A DNA stretch of 52,310 bases from JBNLBT01 sp050303435 (GTDB taxonomy: Bacteria; Pseudomonadota; Gammaproteobacteria; Xanthomonadales; Marinicellaceae), in NCBI GenBank assembly GCA_050303435.1, contig JBNLBT010000013.1, forward strand, positions 1 through 52,310, written 5' to 3'. The stretch's first letter is position 1. Each line of letters begins with the position of its first letter. Of this stretch, positions 16,301 through 24,318 are shown piece after piece. The notes below the pieces were generated by a model, which searched no databases, was not told the DNA's origin, and saw only the letters and a list, made by a program, of their open reading frames with translations. A program made the position numbers and the translations under genes.

Positions 16301-16938
16301 GTCACCAGGTCATAGTCGGTCAAAAACTGCCGGTCTTCGCGGGCAACGGTCAAATCACCGGTGTACTGATAGTAAAACGCCCGGGTGCCGTTGTTGTTGG
16401 CAATGTTGTTATCAAAATCACTGCGCTGGTCACAACAGATGCTGTTGTTCAAATTGGGGTGCCCAGCCGAGGTGTAACGGATCCGGTAGCCGCCGTCGTT
16501 GCGAATGAGGTATTCCACATACGGAATGTATTCATCGGCCAGATCCACGTAATACTTATTGTTGGCTCCACCGCCGGCGTTGTAAATATAGCCGTTGACA
16601 CTGGCGTTGCGAAAGTTTGAACTGGGCAATTCCTCACCGTTCTCATCCAAAGGCGGTGAATAGGTGAAATTCGGATTGTAATAAATCGTGTTGAAATCCG
16701 AGCTGGCAAAACTGTTGGCCGTCTGCGCGCCGCCAGCACTGGTGATGTTGTCCGGCATGTAAGACCGCCCCATGCTGCCTGAATCGTCGAAGGTGAACGC
16801 CATTGCGGGCGGCACAGACTGATCAAGGAACAGCGGGTTGTGGCTCAACTCGAGCAGATCCGCATGCGAGTCAAAGCTGGCCATAAAGACCACCAGGGCC
16901 ACCGCCACTTTCAATTTAAACTGAGTAATCATATTCAT
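13339..16938 (-). CDS. pilY1: Type IV pilus tip adhesin/assembly protein PilY1
   Basis: This 1199-residue secreted protein has a signal peptide (residues about 1-26), an N-terminal von Willebrand A-like half with a MIDAS motif FDDSGSMG near residue 50, and a C-terminal beta-propeller typical of PilY1. The propeller signature DYVYAGDLYGNLWRFDL is present. The Ca2+ loop before it, normally DxDxDG-like, reads KPDGTSGVDQGTDY and looks expanded and degenerate. Cysteine pairs (NCDICN) occur in the A-domain half. It caps the pilus with the minor pilins and takes part in adhesion and mechanosensing. AGGTG precedes the ATG. Confidence 0.93.
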   Translation of the reverse strand: MNMITQFKLKVAVALVVFMASFDSHADLLELSHNPLFLDQSVPPAMAFTFDDSGSMGRSYMPDNITSAGGAQTANSFASSDFNTIYYNPNFTYSPPLDENGEELPSSNFRNASVNGYIYNAGGGANNKYYVDLADEYIPYVEYLIRNDGGYRIRYTSAGHPNLNNSICCDQRSDFDNNIANNNGTRAFYYQYTGDLTVAREDRQFLTDYDLVTLPAAQEQNFANWYTYYNNRNKLTKAAISRAFGTFGEDFKVAWQQLNNHQFFSPMNRFRGDHREDFFNWLFGVPGDGFTPLQNAFRRATALFDDENSKAYYSEEFDIDLSCQQNFHIAISDGGWNQINTNNANFDDNDFGGVPGDSDTLLTNYGGAGQQAIYPGPRRYSLADIAMDAWGRDLRDNLDNNVKPFWQEFTDAAGTTIELLPEQTPYDVPALQWNPKNDPAYWQHLVTFNVGLGVDGVLGTNCEANVGGDTALQALCATDPQAAVYQALRAGTANWPNVGNCDICNEPQRIDDVWHSSINSRGNYFSAKNPSELTEALRNVVNDITARKGRASATSVSSGIISSGSLAFQAGFDAAQWSGFILARTIDRNGNFGDVEWNAADLIPDPGNRNLYTFDPFSAGGARVEFTPSGVAASPYLSGLLEVNTSQLLGTSGRTVGDVVEFLRGDDTFEVRNGGIFRNRESLLGDIINSGIVVVRAPGERYRDVVWPDGSLERDAALDGNGYQDFQEDRQSRGNIILAGANDGMLHAFYANGAQAGEEIWGYIPSKAFENIHELARPAYSHRTYVDVTPSIRDVFFSDSWHSVIVGGQRYGGQSFYAIDITDTGAQAPNVLWEFTDQDDADLGYTYGNASIVRLTSIDRWVALLPNGFNSSEDDGNAGSGTAVLFVVDMENGNVIAKLDTGEGSATDPNGLSTPGTADLMKPDGTSGVDQGTDYVYAGDLYGNLWRFDLTSSDPGSWNDSNNIRKLIDADTPYERPITVQPRIFALPSDDNGKSIMVTVGTGKYLESADRSIALPVDQFMIGVKDGAGNSDFNIGVDELVEQTFSVNGGTRKMSNNEVDLTAPGWKIRLTEPGERMVNPQSKLSESILVFTTLIPNGEDPCLSGGNSWFMVVNPLTGGTPGIGSVITASTGARVDGVNLGNIVVGKPPVVQPEGGGKVLILPDSTSDPLSGNTGDSIDAIELPAFQWRRRGWTNMLTK

Positions 16939-16973
16939 GATGCACCTTTTTTACTTTCGTTATTCGTTAAAGC

Positions 16974-17579
16974 CTATTCAATGGCCATGGTGTAAATGCT
17001 TTGAGCCAAGCTGAATTCATTGTCATCCCCACCGTTGCTGCGCGCTGAAACCAAAAAACTCCGGTATTCAATTTTTTCAGCCGAGTTGGTTTCCTGCGCG
17101 GTGGTGTCGCCTTCATCCTCGCCGATCCGAGTTTGGTAGTCACGGATGATCTGGATGTAGTATTCGGGTTGCCGATTCAAAGCTGAGCCTGGCGCTTCAG
17201 AATCAAACGCGTAACTGACCTCTGTGCCACCGGCAGCAGACCAGTCACGGGTCTTGAAGTTTTCCGCCACACTGTTCAAGTCGTAATTGAAAATGTCGAA
17301 ATTGTCTTGGTAAATTTCATAGATATTGAACAATTCAGGATTGGTGTCCAGTGCCAGTCCATTGGTGTCGCGGCTTTTCTGCCACAATGACCATTCGGCC
17401 TCACGCAAAGCGCTGTTGGCGCCGCTGTTGGCCATCACGCGGTTGTGCAATGATGCGGCCATTTTTTCCTGCAGCATGGTGCCTTTCATGGCGGTAAAAC
17501 CGATGACGGTGATGATCAACAGCATGATCATGCCCACCGCCAATGCGGCGCCCTGTTGTTTTTGCATACTGGTTTTCAT
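16974..17579 (-). CDS. pilX: Minor pilin assembly protein PilX
   Basis: This 201-residue protein begins QKQQGAALAVGMIMLLIITVIG, the PilX-type N-terminus with a Gly-Ala prepilin cleavage region followed by a membrane helix. The sequence TMLQEKMAASLHNR is typical of PilX_N proteins. The remainder is a polar periplasmic domain ending SLAQSIYTMAIE. It overlaps pilW by 4 bases (ATGA) and lies upstream of pilY1, with which it forms the pilus tip priming complex. Confidence 0.88.
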   Translation of the reverse strand: MKTSMQKQQGAALAVGMIMLLIITVIGFTAMKGTMLQEKMAASLHNRVMANSGANSALREAEWSLWQKSRDTNGLALDTNPELFNIYEIYQDNFDIFNYDLNSVAENFKTRDWSAAGGTEVSYAFDSEAPGSALNRQPEYYIQIIRDYQTRIGEDEGDTTAQETNSAEKIEYRSFLVSARSNGGDDNEFSLAQSIYTMAIE

Positions 17580-18874
17580 AATACATAACCTCTGATTGGT
17601 ACGGTGGCGGAGAACTCCCTGCGGTGCATTCTGCCGGGCTCAAGCCCGGAGACTAAGCCGCCGGAAGGGTCCTGAACAGCAGTGCCATCTGGTGTGTAGA
17701 CAAACGGTTCATTGTCGGAGGGTGAGCTGTCTACAACGGTGTTCAACAGCATGTGTACGCGCACTACGTCCACCGAACGCCACAGACAACCCGGTCCATT
17801 GGCCATGGTCAAGCCGTTCTGTGTAATGAATTTGGGCGGCTGCACACAAATGGCGGCGCCCTGCTGGGTTTCCACTTGATCGGCAGTCATTTCAGCCACC
17901 CCACCATCGGCCAGTTGCACCAGGTAAGTCACGTCAAACCGTTCAACGCCCTCAACAATCAGCTGATTATTGCCGTTTTCTGACCGGTACAGAGAGCTGA
18001 CCATGCGGCCACTGCTGGGGTCGGCCTGATCCACATCCACACCAATGAAATAGCTGACATTTTTCAAATCTTCCTCCATGTCAAACACATGCACCAATGT
18101 GTCGCGACCGTAATCGCCCGCCGGAGTTAATGGCACAGAAAATGTCACATTGGTGCCGCTCGATGACCCGGGCACCACGTGATTGCGGCTGCAGGTTGAC
18201 ACCAGTATGTTGCCGACACCGTCCATGTCCAACGGTTCGGCGGTCTGCATTGCGGTGATGCTGTTGGCCACAGTGGTCATGTTCACTGTGCGCGCCCCGC
18301 CATTGAAATAGCGCAGGGTCAATATGTCTGTGAATGCAGCGCGGGTGTTGTCCCCGGTGCCGATGCTGCGAAAATCGGTCAATAGATCGCTGCCGGTGAC
18401 GTTGACCGCTGGTTGGCAATCCGAGCCGTCGCATTCGTGGCCGCGGAATAAATACGCCCGATCAATCGGATAGGCGATGCCAGCAGGCATGGGTGTGTCT
18501 GGCAGCTGCAGATTCGGATCGGCAGCCAGCATGACGTCGTTGCGTTGCGGAAAGCCATTGCCAAAGGTCAAGGCATTGGGATCCACCGTCAACGGTTTGG
18601 TTTCATATCCCTGAGTAACGCTGGTGATCACATCGCCGACATTGGCCAGTGAACCACAATGTATGTGCCCCGCCATTTCAATGTCGCGTTTGATCATGGC
18701 AATGGCAAAACGACCGTTTTCCTGTAAACGCGCCAAACCGTTTTGCGCCCGGTTCACCACATTTGAATTGGTGAACAGCGTAACAATTCCGGTCAGCAAC
18801 AAAAGACCGATGAACATCGCCACCATCAATTCGATGAGAGAAAAACCCTTATTCTTCTTCGTGTTATTAATCAT
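17576..18874 (-). CDS. pilW: Minor pilin assembly protein PilW
   Basis: This 432-residue protein has a prepilin leader and methylation motif (NKGFSLIELMVAMFIGLLLL) and the PilW segment NGLARLQENGRFAIAMIKRDIEMAGH. It is one of the larger minor pilins and belongs to the tip complex with FimU, PilV, PilX and PilY1. The start codon overlaps the pilV stop (ATGA), and its own stop overlaps the pilX start, so the operon is tightly coupled. Confidence 0.9.
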   Translation of the reverse strand: MINNTKKNKGFSLIELMVAMFIGLLLLTGIVTLFTNSNVVNRAQNGLARLQENGRFAIAMIKRDIEMAGHIHCGSLANVGDVITSVTQGYETKPLTVDPNALTFGNGFPQRNDVMLAADPNLQLPDTPMPAGIAYPIDRAYLFRGHECDGSDCQPAVNVTGSDLLTDFRSIGTGDNTRAAFTDILTLRYFNGGARTVNMTTVANSITAMQTAEPLDMDGVGNILVSTCSRNHVVPGSSSGTNVTFSVPLTPAGDYGRDTLVHVFDMEEDLKNVSYFIGVDVDQADPSSGRMVSSLYRSENGNNQLIVEGVERFDVTYLVQLADGGVAEMTADQVETQQGAAICVQPPKFITQNGLTMANGPGCLWRSVDVVRVHMLLNTVVDSSPSDNEPFVYTPDGTAVQDPSGGLVSGLEPGRMHRREFSATVPIRGYVL

Positions 18875-19395
18875 GGCTGCACCACCAGTCTGACTGTTTG
18901 AGTATCGCTTGCTGTTTGTTCATTGGACTCGGACCATGTAATGATGATGTTGCACACCCCCGGGTATGGCGGCGCGTAAACCCACATGGTGCCGCCAACA
19001 GCCGGGTCAGCGGCCGCGGGAATTGGTTCGGCGTTGACGCATTCAATGCTGCCCTGGCCGTTGGGCAACACGCGGTTGAGCATCACCGCCCATTGTTCCA
19101 TGTCGTATTGGGCCAGGGTTTGCACATCGCACGGTGCAGCCAGCGTGCACACCGTGCCGCCCGCTGTGGCTGAACCGCTGTATGCGTCCGCCCACAAAGC
19201 GTAGGGATTGGCGCGCATGCGATCGGCCATGTTTTCCGCCAGAAAATTGGCCTGGGAACGCAAATAACCGTTGTGGTTACTGCGCACAGAAATGGTCATC
19301 ATGCCGGCGATCCCGAGCAAGCCCAGGGAAAAAACCAAAATGGACACCAACACCTCAATCATGGTGAAACCGGAATTTCTCTTCAATCCAAACAT
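18871..19395 (-). CDS. pilV: Minor pilin PilV
   Basis: This 174-residue protein has the prepilin motif GFTMIEVLVSILVFSLGLLG, the characteristic PilV N-terminus (MIEVLV). It is followed by SQANFLAENMADRMRANPYA, typical of PilV/GspI-like minor pilins. It is translated from an ATG 3 bases after the fimT/U stop, with GGAGG inside the end of that gene. Confidence 0.9.
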   Translation of the reverse strand: MFGLKRNSGFTMIEVLVSILVFSLGLLGIAGMMTISVRSNHNGYLRSQANFLAENMADRMRANPYALWADAYSGSATAGGTVCTLAAPCDVQTLAQYDMEQWAVMLNRVLPNGQGSIECVNAEPIPAAADPAVGGTMWVYAPPYPGVCNIIITWSESNEQTASDTQTVRLVVQP

Positions 19396-19398
19396 GTC

Positions 19399-19899
19399 TT
19401 AATCCTCCAAGCTGTAGGCGCGCACGGAACCGGATATTGCGATGGCCACTTGCTTTTTGAATTCATCGTTGTTCTGGTTATACACCTGAAACACGCGGCT
19501 TTCATCCACCAATCCGCCGATGCTGTTGATGGTCACTGCTCCTGCCGGACCCTCCACGGAAGCAAAAACGATGTTTTCATCCAAGGCGTTTTGCACCAAC
19601 AGAGAGTCTTCACCATTGGCCGGGGTTCTTTCCTGATCTTCATCGGGATCCAGAAAAATTTCCCACCCGCTTTGCCACCCCCCGGAATTGGGTTTAATGG
19701 TCACCGACTGCCCCCGATTGATGGCTTCGCTGCGCGCAAAAGTAAAGCCATACACCAATTCATTGACGTCGTTGCTGAGTTCCTGACGCAGTTTGAAATC
19801 AAAGTAATTTGGCATGCCCCATGCCAGCAGAATGGAAAGCACAAAAAGCGCCAGCATCAGTTCTATGAGATTAAAACCTTGGATTTTGTTTGCAAACAT
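19399..19899 (-). CDS. fimT: GspH/FimT-FimU family minor pilin, first gene of the pilin operon
   Basis: This 166-residue protein starts at ATG 19899, preceded by GGAG at ideal distance. The open frame runs 33 codons further upstream, but that part is not pilin-like. The prepilin motif is QGFNLIELMLALFVLS, with Asn in place of the usual Thr at +2. The GspH-like domain includes NELVYGFTFARSEAINRGQSV. I cannot separate FimT from FimU by eye. As the only GspH-type gene here it probably fills the FimU role in the tip complex. Confidence 0.85.
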   Translation of the reverse strand: MFANKIQGFNLIELMLALFVLSILLAWGMPNYFDFKLRQELSNDVNELVYGFTFARSEAINRGQSVTIKPNSGGWQSGWEIFLDPDEDQERTPANGEDSLLVQNALDENIVFASVEGPAGAVTINSIGGLVDESRVFQVYNQNNDEFKKQVAIAISGSVRAYSLED

Positions 19900-19926
19900 T
19901 TTCAAATCTCCACGTGTACATTGTGC

Positions 19927-19954
19927 ATTATTCACAGACTGACACGGACCACAA
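19927..19954 (-). promoter_or_regulatory. Possible promoter of the pilin operon
   Basis: On the minus strand TTGTGG (19954-19949), 16 bases, then AATAAT (19932-19927), with a leader of about 20 bases before fimT. It is a moderate match. Several alternatives lie in the same 160-base gap. Confidence 0.3.
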
Positions 19955-20020
19955 CGGCCCCGGGCACAAACGGTGAAATTTGTTTGATGAGCGGTCAACT
20001 CCCTTTGAAAACCAACGTGA

Positions 20021-20042
20021 AAACGTGATGCCGATCACATTT
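20021..20042. promoter_or_regulatory. CRP/Vfr-like operator upstream of the pilin operon
   Basis: The minus strand reads AAATGTGATCggcATCACgTTT in two arms, matching the CRP consensus (TGTGA-N6-TCACA) in all ten core bases except one and keeping the A/T-rich flanks. It lies between ispH and fimT, 122-143 bases upstream of the fimT ATG. Vfr, the CRP homologue of Pseudomonas, controls type IV pilus genes, so a similar role is plausible here. Confidence 0.6.
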
Positions 20043-20058
20043 CCCGAAGGCGCGAATG

Positions 20059-21009
20059 TCAGCGAATGGCCAGTCGGAGTTCTTTGGGCAGGGCAAATTC
20101 CATGGTTTCGGCTTGACCCTGCAACTCTTCGATGTCGGCTTCGGGGCAAATGCTGGAGATGCTCATGATCACATCCTGCACGAGTTTTTCCGGCGCTGAA
20201 GCCCCCGCAGTGATGCCAATGACCTGTGCATCGCGGAACCAGTCCAGGCGGATGTCGTTGCGATCATCGATTAAATGTGCGGGTTTGCCGGCGCGCTCGG
20301 CCAATTCTCGCAATCGGTTGGAATTGGAGCTGTTGACGCTGCCCACCACCAGCACCAGATCGGCCTCGTCCGCAAGCTGACGCACGGCCACTTGTCGGTT
20401 TTGGGTGGCGTAACAAATGTCGGCTCTCTTGGGCCCCTGAATGGACGGAAAACGTTGTTTCAACAAAGCAATGATCTCGGCCGTGTCGTCCATGGACAAG
20501 GTCGTTTGCGTCACGTAGGCCAGTCGTCCGGGCTGACCCGGCGAGACCCGCTGGGCAGATTCTACAGAATCGACCAGATGTATGCGTCCAGTGGCACCGG
20601 CCTGATCCCATTGGCCCAGGGTGCCTTCAACCTCGGGGTGACCCTCATGACCGATCAGAATCAGGTCGTGTCCGTTTTTGCAGTACCGGTAAACTTCCAT
20701 GTGCACTTTGGTCACCAGTGGACAGGTGGCATCAAACACTTTAAGCGATCGTGCCTGGGCCTGCGCCCGCACCGATTTGGACACGCCGTGTGCAGAGAAA
20801 ATCACGATGCTGTCGTCGGGCACTTCATCCAACTCGTCGACAAACACCGCGCCGCGCTGTTTCAAGCGATCAACCACATAGCGGTTGTGCACCACCTCAT
20901 GGCGCACATAAATGGGTGGGCTGTAAATGTCGAGCGCGCGATTGACGATGTCAATGGCGCGGTCCACACCGGCACAGAATCCACGCGGATTAGCCAGCAG
21001 TATCTTCAT
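20059..21009 (-). CDS. ispH: 4-hydroxy-3-methylbut-2-enyl diphosphate reductase
   Basis: This 316-residue [4Fe-4S] enzyme makes IPP and DMAPP in the last step of the MEP isoprenoid pathway. Cluster ligands C12 (PRGFCAGV), C96 (DATCPLV) and C199 (ADICYAT) are present, as are substrate residues H41, H74 and E126-E128 (HPEVEGT). Length matches the E. coli enzyme. It is the last gene of the murJ-ribF-ileS-lspA-ispH run and overlaps lspA by 20 bases. Confidence 0.97.
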   Translation of the reverse strand: MKILLANPRGFCAGVDRAIDIVNRALDIYSPPIYVRHEVVHNRYVVDRLKQRGAVFVDELDEVPDDSIVIFSAHGVSKSVRAQAQARSLKVFDATCPLVTKVHMEVYRYCKNGHDLILIGHEGHPEVEGTLGQWDQAGATGRIHLVDSVESAQRVSPGQPGRLAYVTQTTLSMDDTAEIIALLKQRFPSIQGPKRADICYATQNRQVAVRQLADEADLVLVVGSVNSSNSNRLRELAERAGKPAHLIDDRNDIRLDWFRDAQVIGITAGASAPEKLVQDVIMSISSICPEADIEELQGQAETMEFALPKELRLAIR

Positions 21010-21484
21010 GTTTGACGAAAAATGTCTCCAGAATCAATAAAATTGCGCCGCACGTGATGGCAGAATCGGCCACGTTGAACGCAGGAAAATACGCTTCATT
21101 ATAATGCACCTGAATGAAATCAACCACATGTCCCAGGGTCACCCGGTCCCACAGATTGCCCAGCGCTCCGCCCACGATCAGGCACAAGGATATATTCTGC
21201 CAGCGCCATTCGCGCGGATTGCGCAACAGCCACAGCACCAGCCAGATCACGATCACCAAAGCGACCACACTGATGAACCAACGCTGCCAGCCGGGCTGAT
21301 CGGCGAGCAGACTGAACGCCATGCCGGTGTTGTGCATCAACGTCATGTTGAGCACCGGCAACCATTCGACCGGCGCGTACAATTCCAGCATCGAATTCGC
21401 CAGCCATTTGGTCCATTGATCCAGACACACCACCAGAGCACTGATCCACAACCAGCGCACGCCGCGGTCACGCCAGTGCGTCAC
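20990..21484 (-). CDS. lspA: Lipoprotein signal peptidase (signal peptidase II)
   Basis: This 164-residue inner-membrane aspartic protease cleaves the signal peptide of prolipoproteins after lipidation. Four hydrophobic segments are visible. The two catalytic aspartates lie in GNLWDRVTLG and FNVADSAITCG, and the conserved NTG motif is in LMHNTGMAFSLL. The start is GTG, overlapping the ileS TGA (GTGA). It is essential for maturing lipoproteins such as BamE in this window. Confidence 0.96.
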   Translation of the reverse strand: MTHWRDRGVRWLWISALVVCLDQWTKWLANSMLELYAPVEWLPVLNMTLMHNTGMAFSLLADQPGWQRWFISVVALVIVIWLVLWLLRNPREWRWQNISLCLIVGGALGNLWDRVTLGHVVDFIQVHYNEAYFPAFNVADSAITCGAILLILETFFVKHEDTAG

Positions 21485-24312
21485 GCGAACCCCCTGGATT
21501 CACCCTCACCGGCCACGTTGACCACGCACCTTGAACAAATGCCCGGGTGCGCCGCATCGGCGCTCACTGACTCGCTGATGTGCCAACATCGCTGACATTT
21601 TTCCCCATCGGCTTTGTGCACAGCAACGGCCAGAGTGCCGCGCGCCAGAGCATACTCTGTGGCGTGCTGTGGCCGTTCTGCGTAGGTGTGCACGGTGACT
21701 CCGGAAGTGATCAGCACAAAACGCAGTTCATCGCCGATGCCGCGACACAGGGTCAGCCATTCCTCTGGCAGAAACAGCGCCACCTGGGCTTCCAGCGAAG
21801 CGCCCAACTCACCCTTTTGCCGCAATGATTCAATCGATTTCAGCACCGCTTGCCTGATTTCAAACAAATCGTCCCAGCTGCTGTCATCTGCCCAAACCCC
21901 AGACAAACGGCTCACCGGCAAGTCGTGCCACTGCAAGAACAGCACATCCCCGGCCCGGTGCGCATCGCTGTGTTCCGGCATGGCCGCCAGAATTTCATCG
22001 GCGGTGAAGGTGAGTATCGGGCTGATCCAGGGGATCAAGGCATTCAACACATGCCACATCGCCGTCTGCGCCGAACGCCGTGCTTGTGAGTCGGCGCGCG
22101 CCGTGTACAACCGGTCTTTCAGCACGTCCAGATAAAAAGCGCCGAGCGTTTGGGAACAAAAATGATGCACTTTTTGATACACCATGTGCAGCTGATAATC
22201 GCTGTAATGGGCCTGAATTTCTTCCTGCAAAGCGGCGGCCTTGCGCACAATCCACTGGTCCATCAGCGCGCAATCAGACAGCGGCAGAAAATCGGCCGCG
22301 CGCAAATCATTCAGATTGCCCAGCATGAATCGCGCGGTGTTGCGAATGCGTCGATAGCCATCGGCCGCGCGCTTGAGAATTTCATCGGAAATGCTCATTT
22401 CGCCGCGGTAGTCGGCCGAAGCCACCCACAACCTCAATATGTCGGCGCCGAGCGTATTGACCACATCCGACGGGGCAATGACGTTGCCCAGCGACTTGGA
22501 CATTTTGCGGCCGTTTTGATCGACCACAAAGCCGTGGGTCAGCACCTGTCGATACGGTGCGTGCTGATTGATCGCCACACCAGTCAGCAACGACGAATGA
22601 AACCAGCCGCGGTGTTGATCCGAGCCTTCCAGATACAAATCCGCCGGTTCGGTCAGTTCTTCACGCGCTTTCAACACACAAAAATGCGACACGCCCGAAT
22701 CAAACCACACGTCCAGCACATCGGTGGTTTTTTCATAGTCCACCGCCTCGTCGCCAAGCAGCTCGGCCGCGTCCAGATCGAACCAGGCGTCAATGCCTTT
22801 GGACGCCATCCGTTCAGCGACCTGGGCCATCAGCTCCGCGGTTCGCGGGTGCAACTCTTCGCTTTCGCGGTGCACAAAAAACGGAATCGGCACGCCCCAG
22901 GTGCGCTGACGTGAAATGCACCATTCGGGCCGATTCTCAATCATTTTATAAATCCGTTCTTCACCCCACTCAGGCACCCAGCGCACCTGCTTGATCTGCG
23001 CCAGTGCTGCGTCACGCAAGCCGCGACGGTCCATGCTGATGAACCACTGCGGCGTGGTTCTGAAGGCGGTCGGCGATTTGTGTCGCCAACAATGCGGGTA
23101 CGAGTGCTCAATTTCTTCAACATGCAACAAGTGACCGCTGTCTTTGAGGTGTTCAACGATGGCCGCGTTGGCGCGCCACACGAATTGGCCGCCCCACAGC
23201 GGTGTGTCTGCGGCATACACACCGTTGGACATCACCGGATTGTAGACTTCAAGGCCGTATTTTTGCCCCACTTCAAAGTCCTCTGCGCCGTGACCGGGTG
23301 CTGTGTGCACGGCCCCGGTGCCGGCTTCGGTGTTGACGTGGTCGCCCAACACCACAGGCACCTCAAGGTCATAGAACGGGTGTTTGAGGCGCATCTGCTC
23401 AAGCGCCGAACCGGGCGCCCGACCCAGCACCTGCACCGAAGTCGCACCGCAGCGCGCCATCACCGCATCAACGAGTTCGCTGGCAATCACCAGCCACTGA
23501 CCGTCAAGACCACTGACCAGTGCGTATTCAAGATCGGCATTGAGTGACACCGCGCGGTTGGCCGGCAAGGTCCAGGGCGTGGTGGTCCAGATGGGCACAG
23601 ACACCACCACAGAGGCGTCGTCATTGACACCAAATGCCGCCAACAGGGCGGCCCGGTCAACGGCATCAAACCGCACATCGATGGCCAGTGATTTTTTCTC
23701 CATGTACTCGATTTCGGCTTCCGCCAGGGCCGATTCACAGTCGAAACACCAATTCACCGGCTTCACGCCTTTGAGTACATGACCATTCTCGACGATGCGC
23801 GCCAATGCCCGGACCATGTCCGCCTCGTAACTGAAGTCATTGGTTTTGTACGGTCGTTCCCAATCACCCAGCACGCCGAGCCGCTTGAAATCTGTGCGCT
23901 GCAGATCAATTTGTCGATTGGCGTATTCTCGGCATTTTTGTCGGAACGTCTTGGCGTCGATTTTTTGCCCGACTTTGCCGTGTTTCTTTTCCACCTGAAT
24001 TTCAATCGGCAGGCCATGACAGTCCCAGCCCGGCACGTAGGCGGACCGGTGGCCAGACAGCCATTTGGATTTGACAATGATGTCCTTGAGAATTTTATTC
24101 ACCGCGTGACCGATGTGAATGCTGCCGTTGGCATACGGCGGGCCGTCATGCAAAATAAATGCCGGACGGTCGACCGTGTGTGCCTGAATGCGCTGATACA
24201 GCTTGCTTTTCTCGCAGGCCTTGAGCCATTGCGGTTCACGCTGGGCCAGCGATGCTTTCATTTTGAATCCGGTTTGTGGCAGATTGAGCGTGTCTTTATA
24301 GTTTTCGGTCAC
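21481..24312 (-). CDS. ileS: Isoleucyl-tRNA synthetase
   Basis: This 943-residue class I synthetase has the HIGH motif in PYANGSIHIGHA, the KMSKS motif in GRKMSKSLGN, the editing domain (PIWTTTPWTLPANRAV) and the tRNA-binding zinc motifs at the C-terminus (CQRCW and CSRC). Length is typical of the bacterial (type 1) enzyme. It lies between ribF and lspA, the conserved order of gammaproteobacteria. Confidence 0.98.
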   Translation of the reverse strand: MTENYKDTLNLPQTGFKMKASLAQREPQWLKACEKSKLYQRIQAHTVDRPAFILHDGPPYANGSIHIGHAVNKILKDIIVKSKWLSGHRSAYVPGWDCHGLPIEIQVEKKHGKVGQKIDAKTFRQKCREYANRQIDLQRTDFKRLGVLGDWERPYKTNDFSYEADMVRALARIVENGHVLKGVKPVNWCFDCESALAEAEIEYMEKKSLAIDVRFDAVDRAALLAAFGVNDDASVVVSVPIWTTTPWTLPANRAVSLNADLEYALVSGLDGQWLVIASELVDAVMARCGATSVQVLGRAPGSALEQMRLKHPFYDLEVPVVLGDHVNTEAGTGAVHTAPGHGAEDFEVGQKYGLEVYNPVMSNGVYAADTPLWGGQFVWRANAAIVEHLKDSGHLLHVEEIEHSYPHCWRHKSPTAFRTTPQWFISMDRRGLRDAALAQIKQVRWVPEWGEERIYKMIENRPEWCISRQRTWGVPIPFFVHRESEELHPRTAELMAQVAERMASKGIDAWFDLDAAELLGDEAVDYEKTTDVLDVWFDSGVSHFCVLKAREELTEPADLYLEGSDQHRGWFHSSLLTGVAINQHAPYRQVLTHGFVVDQNGRKMSKSLGNVIAPSDVVNTLGADILRLWVASADYRGEMSISDEILKRAADGYRRIRNTARFMLGNLNDLRAADFLPLSDCALMDQWIVRKAAALQEEIQAHYSDYQLHMVYQKVHHFCSQTLGAFYLDVLKDRLYTARADSQARRSAQTAMWHVLNALIPWISPILTFTADEILAAMPEHSDAHRAGDVLFLQWHDLPVSRLSGVWADDSSWDDLFEIRQAVLKSIESLRQKGELGASLEAQVALFLPEEWLTLCRGIGDELRFVLITSGVTVHTYAERPQHATEYALARGTLAVAVHKADGEKCQRCWHISESVSADAAHPGICSRCVVNVAGEGESRGFA

Positions 24313-24318
24313 GCCGGT

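Noticed and set aside
22150..22914. 254-codon plus-strand ORF
   Set aside because: Antisense to ileS, which is intact; the translation is a His/Arg-rich shadow.
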